NCBI RefSeq assembly: GCF_002149965.1
Contig: NZ_MSQB01000005.1
Location: 124,001-188,000, forward strand
Source of the DNA: Novosphingobium panipatense
GTDB lineage: Bacteria; Pseudomonadota; Alphaproteobacteria; Sphingomonadales; Sphingomonadaceae
Length of the DNA stretch: 64,000 bases
Reading direction: 5' to 3'
The notes beneath the pieces were generated by a model that did not search any database, was not told where the DNA came from, and saw only the letters and a program-made list of their open reading frames with translations. Position 1 is the stretch's first letter, and the number at the start of each line of letters is the position of its first letter. Made by a program: the position numbers and the translations under genes. Shown here one piece after another: positions 41,948 through 51,647 of the stretch.

Positions 41948-43837
41948 ATGCAATCCTTCGACGTGATCGTTATCGGCGGCGGCCATGCCGGCTGCGAGGC
42001 GGCGGCGGTCGCCGCGCGCATGGGCGCGCGCGTTGCCCTCGTCAGTTTCGATCTGGATGCCGTGGGCGCCATGAGCTGCAATCCGGCGATCGGCGGTCTG
42101 GGGAAGGGCCATCTCGTTCGTGAGGTCGATGCCTTCGACGGGCTGATCGCCCGTGCGGCCGATGCCGCGGCGATCCACTACCGAATGCTCAACCGCTCCA
42201 AGGGCAGCGCCGTGCAGGGGCCGCGCGTCCAGGCCGACCGCAAGCTCTTCAAGGCGGCAATTCATCGCCTGCTCCAGCAGCAGGGCGATCTCACTCTGGT
42301 GGGCGGCGAAGCGGCTGCATTGGTGATCGAGCAGGGCAGGGTGGTCGGCATCGATCTGGGCGACGGCACGCGGCTGACCTCTCGCGCCGTGGTTCTCTGC
42401 ACCGGCACTTTCCTGGGCGGCACCCTGTTCCGCGGCGAAGAGCGGATGACGGGCGGCCGCATCGGCGAGGATTCCGCGCAGCGCCTGGCAAGCCAGCTGC
42501 GCGATGCGGCGCTGCCGATGGCGCGGCTCAAGACGGGTACGCCGCCACGCCTCGATGGCCGTACCATCGACTGGGCACGGCTCGACGAGCAGCCTTCCGA
42601 TGGCGAGGACTGGACGATGTCCGCGCTTTCGGGGTCCGGGCTTTCGGGGCCGGAGGTCGCAGGCGGGAAGGGGCGCCGCCGTCAGGTTCCGCAAGTCTTC
42701 TGCGCGATTACCCGCACCAATCCGCGCACTCATGACGTGATCCGCGAAAACCTCCATCGCTCGCCGCTGTTCACGGGCGCCATCGGTGCATCCGGGCCGC
42801 GCTATTGCCCTTCGATCGAGGACAAGATCCACCGCTTTGCCGATCGCGACGGCCATCAGATCTTTCTCGAGCCGGAGGGGCTCGACAACCCGCTGGTCTA
42901 TCCGAACGGCGTCAGCACCTCGCTTCCCGCCGATGTGCAGCTGGCGATGCTGCGCACGATGGAAGGGCTGGAGCGGGTCGAGATGATCGTTCCCGGCTAT
43001 GCGGTCGAATACGATCATATCGATCCCCGCGCCTTGCGCGCGACTCTGGAGCTGCGGGACATGCCCGGGCTCTATTGCGCAGGGCAGATCAATGGCACGA
43101 CCGGATATGAGGAAGCGGCGGCGCAGGGCCTGGTCGCGGGCATGCATGCCGCTGCTGCCGTGCTCGGCCGCGAGGCACCGGCGCTGGATCGCGCGAACAG
43201 CTACATGGCGGTGATGATCGACGACCTCACCCTGCACGGCGTGAGCGAACCCTACCGCATGCTCACGGCCCGTGCCGAGTATCGCCTGCGCCTGCGCGCC
43301 AACAATGCCTCCACACGCCTGACGCCGCTGGCTATCGCGATCGGGGCGGCCGGGCCCGCGCGCTGCGCATGGTTCGAACGCCGCCTTGCCGAGCGCGCGA
43401 AGATCGACGCGGCTTTCGATGCCTCGCTGTCGGGTCATGAACTCGCTCAGGCGGGCCTGCCGGTGCGCGCCGATGTCGGGCGCTTGCCGCTGCGTGAATG
43501 GCTCCGGTTCGGCGGTGTCGATCTCGGCGGCCTCTCTCCCTGGATCGATCCCGCGCTGCTCGAAGACGATGCGCTCGTCGAAGAGATGGTGGAGGACGCG
43601 GCTTATGCGCCCTACCTCGAACGACAGGAGCGCGAGCTGAAGGACCTTCGCGCAAGCGAGGCCCTGCCGCTGCCGGAAGACTTTCCTTATGCCGAGATTC
43701 CCGGTCTCTCGCGCGAGATGGTGGAGCGCCTCAGCAAGGCGCGTCCGGCCAATCTTGCCGCAGCGGGACGGATTCCGGGAATCACCCCGGCAGCGCTGGC
43801 GGCGCTGCTGGTCCATGCCCGCAGGGAGGCGGCGTGA
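41948..43837 (+). CDS. mnmG: tRNA uridine 5-carboxymethylaminomethyl modification enzyme MnmG
   Basis: A 629-residue FAD-binding MnmG. The dinucleotide motif is [19 protein letters not shown] (~9-27). [56 protein letters not shown] and the C-terminal ~70-residue MnmE-interaction region follow. It works with MnmE on wobble U34. A TTG two codons upstream is an alternative start. Its TGA overlaps the GTG of rsmG. Confidence 0.96.
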   Translation: MQSFDVIVIGGGHAGCEAAAVAARMGARVALVSFDLDAVGAMSCNPAIGGLGKGHLVREVDAFDGLIARAADAAAIHYRMLNRSKGSAVQGPRVQADRKLFKAAIHRLLQQQGDLTLVGGEAAALVIEQGRVVGIDLGDGTRLTSRAVVLCTGTFLGGTLFRGEERMTGGRIGEDSAQRLASQLRDAALPMARLKTGTPPRLDGRTIDWARLDEQPSDGEDWTMSALSGSGLSGPEVAGGKGRRRQVPQVFCAITRTNPRTHDVIRENLHRSPLFTGAIGASGPRYCPSIEDKIHRFADRDGHQIFLEPEGLDNPLVYPNGVSTSLPADVQLAMLRTMEGLERVEMIVPGYAVEYDHIDPRALRATLELRDMPGLYCAGQINGTTGYEEAAAQGLVAGMHAAAAVLGREAPALDRANSYMAVMIDDLTLHGVSEPYRMLTARAEYRLRLRANNASTRLTPLAIAIGAAGPARCAWFERRLAERAKIDAAFDASLSGHELAQAGLPVRADVGRLPLREWLRFGGVDLGGLSPWIDPALLEDDALVEEMVEDAAYAPYLERQERELKDLRASEALPLPEDFPYAEIPGLSREMVERLSKARPANLAAAGRIPGITPAALAALLVHARREAA

Positions 43838-44475
43838 TCACGACTGAAGACGAAGCGCGCGAATGGCTGCGCAAGCTGCCCGAATGCGACGAGGATGCCT
43901 GGGTCCGGCTCGAGACGCTGATCGCCATGCTGGTGGAAGAGAACCTCCAGCAGAACCTGGTGTCTGCGGCGAGTCTCGAGCAGGTGTGGCTGCGCCATAT
44001 CGTCGATAGCGCGCAGCTCCTGCCCTATGTTTCACGTGAAACATCGACCCCCTGGCTCGACCTCGGCACCGGGGCGGGCTTTCCGGGCCTCGTCATCGCC
44101 GCGCTTCGGCCCGAGTGCGAAGTGGTCATGGTGGAATCGCGCAACCGCCGTATCGAGTGGCTCGACCGGACGCGGATGGCGATGGGGTTGGATAATGCCC
44201 GTATCGCCGGAAAGCGTCTCGAACTGGTCGAGACGTTCCCGGTCAGTGTGATTTCCGCGCGCGCTTTTGCGCCGCTTGAAAAACTTCTGACGATTTCCGC
44301 CCGCTTTTCCACAAGCGACACGGTTTGGCTGTTGCCGAAGGGGCGGTCTGCAAAGCAAGAACTGGAAGACCTTCGCAAGTGGCGGCACATGTTCCACGTG
44401 GAACAGTCCCTGACGGACCCGCAGGCAGGCATCATTGTCGGCAAGCTGGCCGACAGGAAGGGTAAGACCAAGTGA
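43834..44475 (+). CDS. rsmG: 16S rRNA (guanine-527-N7) methyltransferase RsmG
   Basis: A 213-residue RsmG (GidB). The AdoMet motif is [49 protein letters not shown] follows. It methylates G527 of 16S rRNA. A GTG start overlaps the mnmG stop. Two parS-like sites are within it, coding for YVSRETS and MFHVEQS. Its stop overlaps the parA start (GTGATC...). Confidence 0.94.
   Translation: MITTEDEAREWLRKLPECDEDAWVRLETLIAMLVEENLQQNLVSAASLEQVWLRHIVDSAQLLPYVSRETSTPWLDLGTGAGFPGLVIAALRPECEVVMVESRNRRIEWLDRTRMAMGLDNARIAGKRLELVETFPVSVISARAFAPLEKLLTISARFSTSDTVWLLPKGRSAKQELEDLRKWRHMFHVEQSLTDPQAGIIVGKLADRKGKTK
44028..44043. promoter_or_regulatory. parS-like site 3 (in rsmG)
   Basis: TGTTTCACGTGAAACA, a perfect 16-bp palindrome and the canonical bacterial parS. 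Inside rsmG. Confidence 0.93.
44390..44405. promoter_or_regulatory. parS-like site 4 (in rsmG)
   Basis: TGTTCCACGTGGAACA, a perfect 16-bp palindrome near the 3' end of rsmG, encoding FHVEQ. Confidence 0.9.
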
Positions 44476-45248
44476 TCCGTATCGCCATCGCCAACCAGAA
44501 GGGCGGAGTCGGGAAGACCACGACCGCGATCAACGTCGCGACGGCCCTGGCTGCGACCGGCTGGAACACCCTGCTCATTGATATAGACCCCCAGGGCAAT
44601 GCCTCGACGGGAATCGGCATCGCCGCATCCGAGCGCGACCGTACGTCTTATGACGTGCTGGTGGACCGGGCGCGTATCGCCGATTGCGTCATGCCGACCC
44701 GCATTCCCAATCTCGATTTGCTGGCGGCAACCGTCGACCTTTCCGGCGCGGAAGTGGAACTGGTCAATGCCGACGATCGCGCCAATCGCCTGCGTACCGC
44801 GCTAGGCGGCGATCTCGGCTACGATGTCTGCCTGATCGACTGCCCGCCCTCGCTGGGCCTACTGACACTCAATGCCCTGGCTGCGGCGGATACCCTGCTG
44901 GTGCCGCTGCAATGCGAATTCTTCGCGTTGGAAGGGCTGAGTCAGCTGCTCCAGACGGTCGAGCGGGTGCAGCAGCGCTTCAATCCCGATCTCGGGATCA
45001 TCGGCATTGCGCTCACCATGTTCGATCGCCGCAATCGCCTGACCGACCAGGTCTCCGAAGACGTGCGCTCGGTACTGGGCCAGCTCGTCTTCGAAACAAC
45101 CATTCCGCGCAATGTGCGCCTTTCCGAAGCGCCCAGCCATGGCGTGCCCGCCCTGATCTATGATCATGCCTGCGCGGGCAGCCGGGCCTACATGGCCCTG
45201 GCGCGCGAACTTATCACCCGACTGCCCGAGAAGAGGAAAGCGGCATGA
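44472..45248 (+). CDS. parA: Chromosome partitioning ATPase ParA
   Basis: A 258-residue Walker-type ParA. The deviant Walker A is KGGVGKTTTAINVA (~10-23), CLIDCPPSLGLLTLNALAAAD is the Walker B region, and LTMFDRRNRLTDQVSEDVR follows. It forms the gradient that moves ParB-parS. It starts at GTG 44472, overlapping rsmG, and its stop overlaps parB by 4 bp. Segregation of the origin region is its job. Confidence 0.96.
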   Translation: MIRIAIANQKGGVGKTTTAINVATALAATGWNTLLIDIDPQGNASTGIGIAASERDRTSYDVLVDRARIADCVMPTRIPNLDLLAATVDLSGAEVELVNADDRANRLRTALGGDLGYDVCLIDCPPSLGLLTLNALAAADTLLVPLQCEFFALEGLSQLLQTVERVQQRFNPDLGIIGIALTMFDRRNRLTDQVSEDVRSVLGQLVFETTIPRNVRLSEAPSHGVPALIYDHACAGSRAYMALARELITRLPEKRKAA

Positions 45249-46216
45249 ACGACGAATCGATCGTCCGCATCAGCGTACCCAATAATGCCGCCGCAGCGCC
45301 CAAGCAGAAACCCAAGGGCCTCGGCCGCGGCCTCGGTGCCCTGCTGGGTGAGACTCGCCGGGAAGAACCGCTGGGCGTTCCGGGAAGCACCGAGGGGCGC
45401 GCCGCTCTGCCGCGCGCCGGGGGCCTTGCCGTTCTGGCCATCGCGGACATCACGCCGCACCCGGATCAGCCGCGCCGGATCTTCGATGAGGAAGCGCTGG
45501 AGGAACTGGCCGCCTCGATCGCTCATCGCGGGGTGATTCAGCCGATCATCGTGCGCCCGGTAGACGGCGGACGCTATCAGCTGGTTGCCGGTGAACGCCG
45601 CTGGCGCGCGGCCCAGAAGGCACAGCTTCACGAGATTCCCGCGCTCGTGCGCGAACTCACCGAGCGCGAGGTCATGGCCCTGGCGCTGATCGAGAACCTT
45701 CAGCGCGAGGATCTCAACCCCATCGAGGAAGCGCGGGCCTATAACCGCCTGGCGGAATTCGAAGGCATGACTCAGGCCGAGATCGCCCGCATGGTCGACA
45801 AGAGCCGCAGCCACGTCGCCAATTTCCAGCGTCTGCTGGCGCTGCCGGACGGCGTGATTTCGATGGTGGAGAAGGGCAGCCTTTCGATGGGCCATGCCCG
45901 CGCCCTGATCGGCTGCGATGATGCCGAGGAGATCGCCGACGCTGCCATCAACAAGCAGATGTCGGTGCGCGAGGTCGAGAAGCTGGTTCGCAAGAAGGCA
46001 AGGGGCGATGTTGCGCCGCGCCGCGCCCGCACCGCCCGCAATACGCACGAGGATGCCGATATCGTGGCGGTGCAGAGCCACCTTGAGGAATTCCTGGGCC
46101 TGCCGGTAAAGATCAATGCCGATGTCGATCCCAAATCGGGCACGGTGACGATCCGTTACGCCACGCTCGACCAGCTCGACCTGATCTGCCAGCGGCTGAC
46201 CGGCGGCGCGATCTGA
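45245..46216 (+). CDS. parB: Chromosome partitioning protein ParB
   Basis: A 323-residue ParB. The N-terminal CTPase motif region includes IADITPHPDQPRRIFDEEALEELAASIAHRGVIQPIIVRPV and VAGERRWRAAQ (GERRxR). A helix-turn-helix follows (TQAEIARMVDKSRSHVANFQRLLALP). A C-terminal dimerisation domain (LEEFLGLPVKINADVDPKSGTVTIRYATLDQLDLI) ends the chain. It loads at parS as a clamp and spreads. The seven parS-like sites in this window are its candidate targets. Confidence 0.96.
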   Translation: MNDESIVRISVPNNAAAAPKQKPKGLGRGLGALLGETRREEPLGVPGSTEGRAALPRAGGLAVLAIADITPHPDQPRRIFDEEALEELAASIAHRGVIQPIIVRPVDGGRYQLVAGERRWRAAQKAQLHEIPALVRELTEREVMALALIENLQREDLNPIEEARAYNRLAEFEGMTQAEIARMVDKSRSHVANFQRLLALPDGVISMVEKGSLSMGHARALIGCDDAEEIADAAINKQMSVREVEKLVRKKARGDVAPRRARTARNTHEDADIVAVQSHLEEFLGLPVKINADVDPKSGTVTIRYATLDQLDLICQRLTGGAI

Positions 46217-46242
46217 AGCGCTCGGGATTTACGGATTTTCTG

Positions 46243-46275
46243 CGGCGCTCGAACTTCGGTTCGGGCGCCGTTTTT
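46243..46275 (+). terminator. Intrinsic terminator after parB
   Basis: CGGCGCTCGAAC pairs with GTTCGGGCGCCG around a TTCG loop, followed by TTTTT, 27 bp after the parB stop. Confidence 0.88.
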
Positions 46276-46789
46276 ATCGGACGTTTGCGGCTTCTGCGGG
46301 CGCGCGCCGGGGGATCGAGCGGCGGGCAGGGCGGACTTGCGCATCCTCGGCATAGGCGATCGGTTCGCCCGTGCTGTCGATGGCCTGGACGACCGGAATC
46401 GACACCATGCGTTGCGACTGGGCGGGATAGACATAGGCATAACCCGGCGCGGCCTGTCCGTAGACGGGCACGATGACCTGACCCTGCCGATAGCGCGCGA
46501 GGTAGTCCGCGAGATAGGCTTCACACTCGCCGTGGTTGCCCTGGCCTTCGCGTGCGGTGCCCGAGCGGGGGCGGCTTGCGGCGACTTTGCCGTGGCAGTC
46601 CGCGAGCCATGCATCGCGCTGGACGGGATCGAACTCATAGCGAATCGATGAGGCGGTAGCAGGCGCGGGAGACACTGGGGAAGCGTCCTGCACATAGTCC
46701 GCGCCGGCATCGCCTTCGGCCGCCGAGACGGCGCTGGCGCCGCCAAACAGGATCAGGGCGAGACTCGCGGTGCAGAGAGTCGAACGCAT
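46274..46789 (-). CDS. Hypothetical secreted protein, 171 residues
   Basis: The N-terminus MRSTLCTASLALILFGGASAVSA is a signal peptide (cleavage near SAVSA|AEG, ~23). The mature part contains IRYEFDPVQRDAWLADCHGKV, then GECEAYLADYLARYRQG with two cysteines that could form a disulfide, and an alanine/arginine-rich tail. I do not recognise the family. It ends next to the parB terminator. Confidence 0.65.
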   Translation of the reverse strand: MRSTLCTASLALILFGGASAVSAAEGDAGADYVQDASPVSPAPATASSIRYEFDPVQRDAWLADCHGKVAASRPRSGTAREGQGNHGECEAYLADYLARYRQGQVIVPVYGQAAPGYAYVYPAQSQRMVSIPVVQAIDSTGEPIAYAEDAQVRPARRSIPRRAPAEAANVR

Positions 46790-46927
46790 TCGCAGGGCCT
46801 TCTCACCAGATCATGGGCATTAGTCGTGTATGTTAACACGATGTTAGCACTATAACCGGCGAAAGGCCAAGCCTCAGGCGTCCGCGCCGTCAGTCCCGGC
46901 GCGAGACAGCCCGAGGCTGCATGAGGA

Positions 46928-47410
46928 TCAGATCGAGGGCGCGACGATCGCGGCGAGGGCCTCGATACCGGCGGCATCCTCGGCATCGAACCGCTCCGCA
47001 ATGGGGCTGTCGAGGTCGATCACGGCCACTACCTTGCCGTCCTGCATGACTGGAACCACCAGTTCCGAGCGGCTGTCGGCATCGCAGGCGATATGGCCGG
47101 GGAAGGCGTGGACGTCCGGCACGATCTGGGTCTGGCCGCTTTCCGCCGCCGTGCCGCAGACGCCGCGGCCGAAGGGAATGCGTATGCAGGCGGGCTTGCC
47201 CACGAACGGGCCTAGCACCAGCTCGTCCTCGACGTTGCGGTAGAATCCGGCCCAGTTGAGGTCGGGCAGGAACTGCCAGATCAGCGCCGCGACATTGGCC
47301 ATGTTCGCCACGCCGTCGGGTTCGCCGCTGACGAGCGCCCGGGCGGCCTCGGCCAGGTCTGCGTAGAGTTCGGGCTTGGGCTGGTCGCCCTGGGGAGCAA
47401 AGTCGTACAT
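46928..47410 (-). CDS. GAF-domain protein, free methionine-(R)-sulfoxide reductase type
   Basis: A 160-residue single GAF domain. WAGFYRNVEDELVLGPFVGKPACIRIPFGRGVCGTAAESGQTQIVPDVHAFPGHIACDADSRSELVVPV carries the three cysteines (PACIRI, GVCGT, HIACD) placed as in fRMsr enzymes. It reduces free Met-R-sulfoxide with thioredoxin. The start at 47410 fits the family length. Confidence 0.87.
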   Translation of the reverse strand: MYDFAPQGDQPKPELYADLAEAARALVSGEPDGVANMANVAALIWQFLPDLNWAGFYRNVEDELVLGPFVGKPACIRIPFGRGVCGTAAESGQTQIVPDVHAFPGHIACDADSRSELVVPVMQDGKVVAVIDLDSPIAERFDAEDAAGIEALAAIVAPSI

Positions 47411-47471
47411 GGAGGTCCCGATACTCCAAGTCCTTGTTGCCGCATAGGCGCCTCCGGCCTATTTCAGGCTC

Positions 47472-48968
47472 ATGCGCTCCATTCTCATCAAATCCGCCCT
47501 GGCACTCGGTGCGGTCGTTCTCGTTGGCGGCGGCGTCGTCGCCTGGGCCCAGTACTCCAACACTTCCGACCTGCCGTTCGACGATACGGTGGGCAAGGAC
47601 CCCAAGCTGGTCGAGCCGGACCCGCAGTGGATTCCCAGCGTCAAGCTGGTCGAAACCGTGGGTTGGGGCGCGGGTGAGGCGCCGAAGGCAGGGCAGGGGC
47701 TGGCCGTGGCCCGCTTCGCGGAAGGCCTGGACCATCCGCGCACCATGCTGACCCTGCCCAACGGCGACGTGCTGGTGGCGGAAACCAATGCGCCGCCGGG
47801 CAACAAGCCCAAGGGAATCACGGGCATGGTCATGGGCTGGATGTTCAACCGCGTCGGCGCCGGACAGGCCTCGCCCGACAAGATCGTGCTGCTGCGCGAC
47901 GGCGACGGTGACGGCAAGGCCGAACAGCGCTTCGATTTCCGCACTGCCGACATGCATTCGCCTTCGGGCATGGCCTACCAGAACGGCAAGCTCTACATCG
48001 CCAACCACGACAAGGTCCTGGAATTCGCTTTCCAGCCCGGCGCGACCAAGCTGGAAGGCAAGGCGCTGCGCACAATGATAGACCTGCCCGCAGGCGGCAA
48101 TCACTGGATGCGCAACCTCCTGCTCAGCCAGGACGGCAAGCACCTCTACGTCACCGTGGGTTCGGCCAGCAATATCGCCGACGACGGCATGGAAGCAGAG
48201 ACCGGCCGCGCCGCGATCTGGGAAGTGGACATGGACACGGCCCGCCGCCGCCAGTTCGCCGCGGGCATGCGCAATCCCAACGGGCTTGGCTGGAACCCCT
48301 CCACCGGAGAGATGTGGGCCACCGTACAGGAGCGTGACATGCTCGGCCCGGATCTGGTGCCGGACTACCTGACCAACGTGCCGGTGGGCGCGCAATACGG
48401 TTGGCCCTGGGTCTACTGGAAGACGACGTTCGACGAGCGCGTCCAGTGGCCGATGCAGACCTACATGCTCGAATATACCCGCAAGCCCGAATATGCGATG
48501 GGTGCCCATGCCAGCGTGCTCGGCATGGTCTTCGCGGGCGGCGGCAACCGCATGGGCAGCAAGTTCGCCAACGGCGCTTTCGTGGCCCGCCACGGTTCGT
48601 GGAATCGCCGTCCGGCCGTGGGCTACGACGTGGTCTTCGTGCCCTTCGATGCCAACGGCAATCCGCAGGACGTGAAGCCTATTCCCGTGCTCTCCGGCTT
48701 CCTCAAGGATGCCTCGCATACCCATGGCCGTCCGACCTGGCTGGCCTGGGACAAGACCGGCAGCCTTCTCGTCAGCGACGATACGGCCGGGGTCGTGTGG
48801 CGCGTGCAGGCGCCGGGCGCGGCACCTTCGGCGGAGATCAAGCCGGTCGTTACCGAGCACATGAAGCCCCTGGAAGAGATCAAGGATCCGACCATTCCGG
48901 GCGCGACCGGCAATCTCGAGGCCGGGTTCACCAAGGGCCCGGACAAGCTGCTGCCGACCGGCCAGTGA
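47472..48968 (+). CDS. PQQ-dependent sugar dehydrogenase / sorbosone dehydrogenase-like
   Basis: A 498-residue secreted beta-propeller. The N-terminal anchor (~5-26) SILIKSALALGAVVLVGGGVVAW is followed by ARFAEGLDHPRTMLTLPNGDVLVAE and GGNHWMRNLLLSQDGKHLYVTVGSASN, typical of GDH-B/Hip-like soluble glucose or sorbosone dehydrogenases that use PQQ and calcium. MRNPNGLGWNPSTGEMWATVQERDMLG and FVARHGSWNRRPAVGYDVVFVPF are further propeller blades. It acts in the periplasm. A bidirectional terminator follows. Confidence 0.87.
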   Translation: MRSILIKSALALGAVVLVGGGVVAWAQYSNTSDLPFDDTVGKDPKLVEPDPQWIPSVKLVETVGWGAGEAPKAGQGLAVARFAEGLDHPRTMLTLPNGDVLVAETNAPPGNKPKGITGMVMGWMFNRVGAGQASPDKIVLLRDGDGDGKAEQRFDFRTADMHSPSGMAYQNGKLYIANHDKVLEFAFQPGATKLEGKALRTMIDLPAGGNHWMRNLLLSQDGKHLYVTVGSASNIADDGMEAETGRAAIWEVDMDTARRRQFAAGMRNPNGLGWNPSTGEMWATVQERDMLGPDLVPDYLTNVPVGAQYGWPWVYWKTTFDERVQWPMQTYMLEYTRKPEYAMGAHASVLGMVFAGGGNRMGSKFANGAFVARHGSWNRRPAVGYDVVFVPFDANGNPQDVKPIPVLSGFLKDASHTHGRPTWLAWDKTGSLLVSDDTAGVVWRVQAPGAAPSAEIKPVVTEHMKPLEEIKDPTIPGATGNLEAGFTKGPDKLLPTGQ

Positions 48969-48972
48969 ACGA

Positions 48973-49002
48973 AAAAGGGGACCTCTCGGGTCCCCTTTTT
49001 TA
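48973..49002. terminator. Bidirectional terminator
   Basis: AAAAAGGGGACC pairs with GGTCCCCTTTTTT around a short loop, between convergent sorbosone dehydrogenase-like and DUF815 genes. Confidence 0.9.
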
Positions 49003-49007
49003 TGGTT

Positions 49008-49835
49008 TCAGATGACTTTCCCGGCGCGACCAGCCACTTCGGTGACATATTGCCAGGCCACGCGGCCTGAACGCGCACCGCGGCGGCGCGACCATTCCAG
49101 CGCATCGTGCTCGTCGAATTCCAGCCCGAACTGCCGGGTATAGCCCTCGATGATCGAGAGGTAGGCAGGCTGGTCGCAGTTGTGGAAGCCGATCGAGAGG
49201 CCGAAACGGTCGGCCAGGGCGAGCCGGTCGTCCACGACGTCGCGGGGATTGATGGGATCGTCCTGTTCCGCCATCGACCGCGAGACGATGGCGCGGCGAT
49301 TGGCGGTGACGGCAAGGCGCACGTTGCCCGGGCGTGCCTCTACGCCGCCTTCCAGCCAGGAGCGCAACAGGCGCGGCCCGGCGCCGTCGTTTTCCTCGAA
49401 GCCCAGATCGTCGATGAAGACGAGGAACTGGCGGTCCACCTTGCCGAGCAGGGCGAACAGAGTGGTCACGCCGTGGAGGGCTTCCTGCGCCACTTGCACA
49501 AGTGCGATGCGGCCCGGATGGGCGGACTGGGCGGCCCGGATCGCGGCGCGCATCACGGCGGACTTGCCCATGCCGCGCGATCCCCAGAGCAGCATGTCAT
49601 GCGCGGCATAGCCGGCGGCGAGGCGCTCGACATTGCCGACCACGCGTTCCTTCTGGGAATCGATGCCGCGCAGCAGATCGAGGGGCGGGGCCAGCAGCTC
49701 GGGCACGCCGCGCCCTTCCTGCCCGGTCCAGACGTAGGCGGGATGGGCCAGCCAGTCGACCTGCGGCGCGGGCAGGGGGGCAAGGCGTTCGAGGGCGTCG
49801 GCAATGCGGCTGAGGACTTCGATCCGGTCGGTCAT
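49008..49835 (-). CDS. DUF815 family P-loop ATPase
   Basis: A 275-residue AAA+-like ATPase. Walker A is LLWGSRGMGKSAVMRAA, Walker B FLVFIDDLGFEENDG. A C-terminal lid ends the chain (ARSGRVAWQYVTEVAGRAGKVI). N-terminal HPAYVWTGQEGRGVPELLAPPLDLLRGIDSQKERVVGNVERLAAGYAAHDM is characteristic of DUF815. Role unknown. Its start overlaps the acyl-CoA dehydrogenase stop by 4 bp. Confidence 0.87.
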   Translation of the reverse strand: MTDRIEVLSRIADALERLAPLPAPQVDWLAHPAYVWTGQEGRGVPELLAPPLDLLRGIDSQKERVVGNVERLAAGYAAHDMLLWGSRGMGKSAVMRAAIRAAQSAHPGRIALVQVAQEALHGVTTLFALLGKVDRQFLVFIDDLGFEENDGAGPRLLRSWLEGGVEARPGNVRLAVTANRRAIVSRSMAEQDDPINPRDVVDDRLALADRFGLSIGFHNCDQPAYLSIIEGYTRQFGLEFDEHDALEWSRRRGARSGRVAWQYVTEVAGRAGKVI

Positions 49836-51583
49836 GCTGTCAGTTCTTCGCTCGTCAGTTCGTAGAGAAGGCTCGCACCCTTCTGGGCCTGGGCGAGATG
49901 GCCCATGGCTTCGGGCACCAGATGCTCGATAAAGTACCGCGCGACTACCTTTTTCCGCTTCGTAAAGGACTCGGACAGGTCGGAAGCGCCGGACAGGGCA
50001 TCGGCTTGCCGGTGCAACTGCCAGCCAGCGACCGCGACGGCGCAGGCGGCCAGGAACGGCACGCTGGCGCCGAGACGGTCGTCGAGCGTGCCGGTTTCGA
50101 TCAGGTGCTGGGCCGTCTGGCGGCAGGACTCGGCAAGCTCCTGAAGCGCCAGGACGCCGCGATCGGCGGCATAGGCCTCTATGTCGTCCATCAGCGCGAA
50201 GAGCGCAGCGCCGCGCGCCATGCCGAGCTTGCGGGTCATGAGGTCGGCGGCCTGGATGCCGTTGGTGCCTTCGTAGATCGGGGCAATGCGGGCATCGCGG
50301 TAGTGCTGCGCGGCGCCGGTTTCCTCGATGAAGCCCATGCCGCCATGGATCTGAACACCCAGACTCGTGACTTCCACGCCCATGTCGCTGCACCATGCCT
50401 TGACCAGCGGCACCAGCAGCTCGGCGCGCATGCGGGCGGCCTCGTCTCCCAGGTTGCCGCGATCGAGCTGGCCGCAGGCGTAGTAGAGAAGGGCGCGGCC
50501 ACCCTCGGTCAAAGCGCGCATCCGCAGCAGCATGCGGCGCACGTCGGGATGCTCGGCTATGGCGACGGGGTTCTTGTCGGCGGCTCCGGCGCGGGCGGAC
50601 TGCACGCGGTCAATGGCATAGGCCATGGCCTGCTGCATGGCGCGTTCGGCGATCTGGACGCCTTGGGCGCCGACATTGATGCGGGCATTGTTCATCATCG
50701 TGAACATGCAGCGCAGGCCTTCGTTCTCCGCGCCGATCAGTTCGCCGATGCATTCGCCGTTGTCGCCGAAGCTCATGACGCAAGTGGGCGAGGCATGGAT
50801 GCCGAGCTTGTGCTCGATGCTGACCGCCTTGAGATCGTTGCGGGCGCCGAGCGAACCGTCATGTTCCACGTGGAACTTCGGGACGATGAACAGCGAGATG
50901 CCCCGCGATCCTGCCGGCGCGCCGGGCACCCGGGCCAGCACCAGGTGGATGATGTTCTCGGCCAGTTCGTGCTCGCCCCAGGTGATGAAGATCTTCTGGC
51001 CCGCGATCCGGTACTTTCCGGCGTGCGGGCCTTCGGTAATCGGCACGGCAGCGGTGCGCAGCGCGCCCAGGTCGGATCCGGCCTGCGGCTCGGTAAGGTT
51101 CATCGTGCCCGACCATTCGCCGCTGACCACGCGGTGAAGATACCGCGCCTGTTGCGCCGCGCTGCCGTGATGGATCAGTGCCTCGATCGCGCCCACCGTC
51201 AGCATCGGCAGGAGCGAGAAGCCCATGTTGGCGCTGCCCAGGCATTCCAGCGCGGCTACGGCCAGCGCTTGCGGCAGGCCCTGGCCGCCGAATTCCTCGG
51301 GCGCGGCGATGGAGTTCCATCCGGCCGCCACGAAATCGCGGTAGGCCTGCTCGAAGCCCTGCGGCAACAGGACCTTGCCGTGCTCGATCCGGGCACCCTC
51401 GATGTCGCCCTTGCGGTTCAGCGGCGCCCATTCGCCTGCCGCGAAAGCACCGGCGCCTTCGACCACGGCCTGCACGACGTCATCGCTGGCGGCGGCAAAA
51501 CGGGGATGCCGGGCCAGCTCCTCGGTCCCGGCATTGATGCGCAGGGCCAGGATCTGGTCGGTGCTGGGCGGCGTATAGCTCAT
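49832..51583 (-). CDS. Acyl-CoA dehydrogenase (C-terminal extended)
   Basis: A 583-residue ACAD. N-terminal domain ~1-150; FAD-site SGTMNLTEPQAGSDLGALRTAAVP; core to ~430 with HGGMGFIEETGAAQHYRDARIAPIYEGTNGIQAADLMTRKL, where the E in YEGTNG is the catalytic base of this branch; a C-terminal extension of ~140 residues follows, as in AidB/DmdC-like long ACADs. It oxidises acyl-CoA thioesters. A parS-like site encodes FHVEHD in the middle (~260). The ATG at 51583 is preferred to an upstream in-frame start. Confidence 0.9.
   Translation of the reverse strand: MSYTPPSTDQILALRINAGTEELARHPRFAAASDDVVQAVVEGAGAFAAGEWAPLNRKGDIEGARIEHGKVLLPQGFEQAYRDFVAAGWNSIAAPEEFGGQGLPQALAVAALECLGSANMGFSLLPMLTVGAIEALIHHGSAAQQARYLHRVVSGEWSGTMNLTEPQAGSDLGALRTAAVPITEGPHAGKYRIAGQKIFITWGEHELAENIIHLVLARVPGAPAGSRGISLFIVPKFHVEHDGSLGARNDLKAVSIEHKLGIHASPTCVMSFGDNGECIGELIGAENEGLRCMFTMMNNARINVGAQGVQIAERAMQQAMAYAIDRVQSARAGAADKNPVAIAEHPDVRRMLLRMRALTEGGRALLYYACGQLDRGNLGDEAARMRAELLVPLVKAWCSDMGVEVTSLGVQIHGGMGFIEETGAAQHYRDARIAPIYEGTNGIQAADLMTRKLGMARGAALFALMDDIEAYAADRGVLALQELAESCRQTAQHLIETGTLDDRLGASVPFLAACAVAVAGWQLHRQADALSGASDLSESFTKRKKVVARYFIEHLVPEAMGHLAQAQKGASLLYELTSEELTA
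50862..50877. promoter_or_regulatory. parS-like site 5 (in acyl-CoA dehydrogenase)
   Basis: TGTTCCACGTGGAACT, 15 of 16 bases of the perfect palindrome. Inside the acyl-CoA dehydrogenase gene. Confidence 0.8.
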
Positions 51584-51647
51584 GGCTTGAATCATCCTCT
51601 GCGCGGTTTTTCTTGGCTTTGCGGTCCTGCGGCTATAGCGGCGGAGT

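Noticed and set aside
40457..43816. Very long open frame (over 1100 codons) on the minus strand opposite mnmE and mnmG
   Set aside because: It is antisense to two clear, conserved genes, is rich in Arg/His/Gln from complementary codons and matches no family; high GC leaves few stops.
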